Shown here one piece after another: positions 6,289 through 6,434 of a stretch of DNA of 6,434 nt; the stretch's first letter is position 1, and each line of letters opens with the position of its first letter. Both the position numbers and the translations under genes were made by a program. Under the pieces are notes generated by a model that had not been told where the DNA came from, ran no database searches, and saw only the letters and a list, made by a program, of their open reading frames with translations. This stretch comes from Caldifarciminota bacterium (lineage in GTDB: Bacteria > Hydrothermota > Tepidihabitantia > SM23-42), in assembly GCA_030671005.1 (NCBI GenBank), contig DAOVAN010000094.1, forward strand, positions 1-6,434, in the 5' to 3' direction.

Positions 6289-6323
6289 ATAAACCCAATA
6301 AACACAGATAGGGAGGGAATTTG

Positions 6324-6383
6324 GGTGAGCGTTGGCGAACCGCATACGCGCCTGCTAAGCGACGTTGCGTTCAACTTCTCACC
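6324..6383. repeat. 60-nt imperfect hairpin, REP-like or attC-like
   Basis: GGTGAG (6324-6329) pairs with CTCACC (6378-6383). Further helices follow inward (GTT/AAC, GAAC/GTTC, GC/GC, ACG/CGT, CGC/GCG), about 21 pairs with several bulges and a CTGCTAA loop. The multi-bulged shape recalls recombination or REP hairpins, but the attC core consensus (RYYYAAC and GTTRRRY) is not satisfied. A second short palindrome, CGTTA-TCT-TAACG, lies at 6395-6407. Confidence 0.4.
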
Positions 6384-6434
6384 ACCTGTATACCCGTTAT
6401 CTTAACGCCATCATTTGTCCTCATCGATAATGTT

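Larger units (their letters stand above)
6084..6434. other. Gene-poor repeat-bearing end region
   Basis: After the terminator no convincing coding region, RNA gene or promoter is visible up to the window end. The stretch is mainly the inverted-repeat unit at 6122-6288 and the hairpin at 6324-6383. A 79-codon minus-strand frame (6374 down to 6135) crosses one repeat arm and ends in the other. It lacks recognisable homology or a ribosome site and is not called a gene. Confidence 0.6.

Noticed and set aside
6324..6383. Integron attC site
   Set aside because: The R' and R'' core consensus triplet contexts (GTTRRRY, RYYYAAC) are not met on either strand, and no cassette or integrase is visible, so it is left as a generic hairpin.

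Overview
This window looks like bacterial chromosome from an anaerobic or micro-aerobic, probably uncultured lineage. The genes are densely packed on one strand. One promoter is a near-consensus sigma-70 type, Shine-Dalgarno sites are clear, base composition is moderate, and the key redox protein is rich in oxygen-sensitive iron-sulfur motifs. I cannot assign a phylum from sequence alone. All confident genes are on the + strand and concern 2-hydroxyacid metabolism (malate, lactate, glycolate or relatives).

Block 1 (1-2739): the C-terminal part of a malate-dehydrogenase-like protein cut by the window edge, a complete malate dehydrogenase (389-1324), and a LarA-family nickel-pincer-nucleotide 2-hydroxyacid racemase (1357-2739) with every catalytic residue of lactate racemase visible. 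The two dehydrogenases are tandem paralogues, only about 47% identical over the shared part by hand count.

Block 2 (2740-2967): an intergenic region with a strong promoter (-35 2796-2801, -10 2818-2823). It is followed by a leader of about 137 nt that can fold into a long hairpin and has a competing 3' pairing next to the ribosome binding site. It matches no riboswitch class I know.

Block 3 (2968-6030): a GcvH-like lipoyl-carrier protein, a GlcD-type FAD-linked 2-hydroxyacid dehydrogenase, and a GlcF-type protein with two N-terminal 4Fe-4S motifs and two CCG (HdrB-type) domains, closed by a strong terminator at 6052-6083. No other glycine-cleavage gene is visible. The H-like protein therefore more likely works with the dehydrogenase, perhaps as a lipoyl disulfide redox carrier for the CCG centres. 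This is the most interesting idea in the window.

Block 4 (6084-6434): no convincing gene. It holds a perfect 24-bp inverted repeat bounding a 167-bp unit, a 9-bp tandem repeat at its right edge, and a 60-nt imperfect hairpin. It resembles a non-autonomous mobile or REP-like repeat cluster.

Working model (inference): MDH interconverts oxaloacetate and L-malate, the LarA-like racemase interconverts L and D 2-hydroxyacids, and the GlcD/GlcF unit oxidises the D isomer and hands electrons through FeS and CCG centres, possibly to or from the lipoyl protein.
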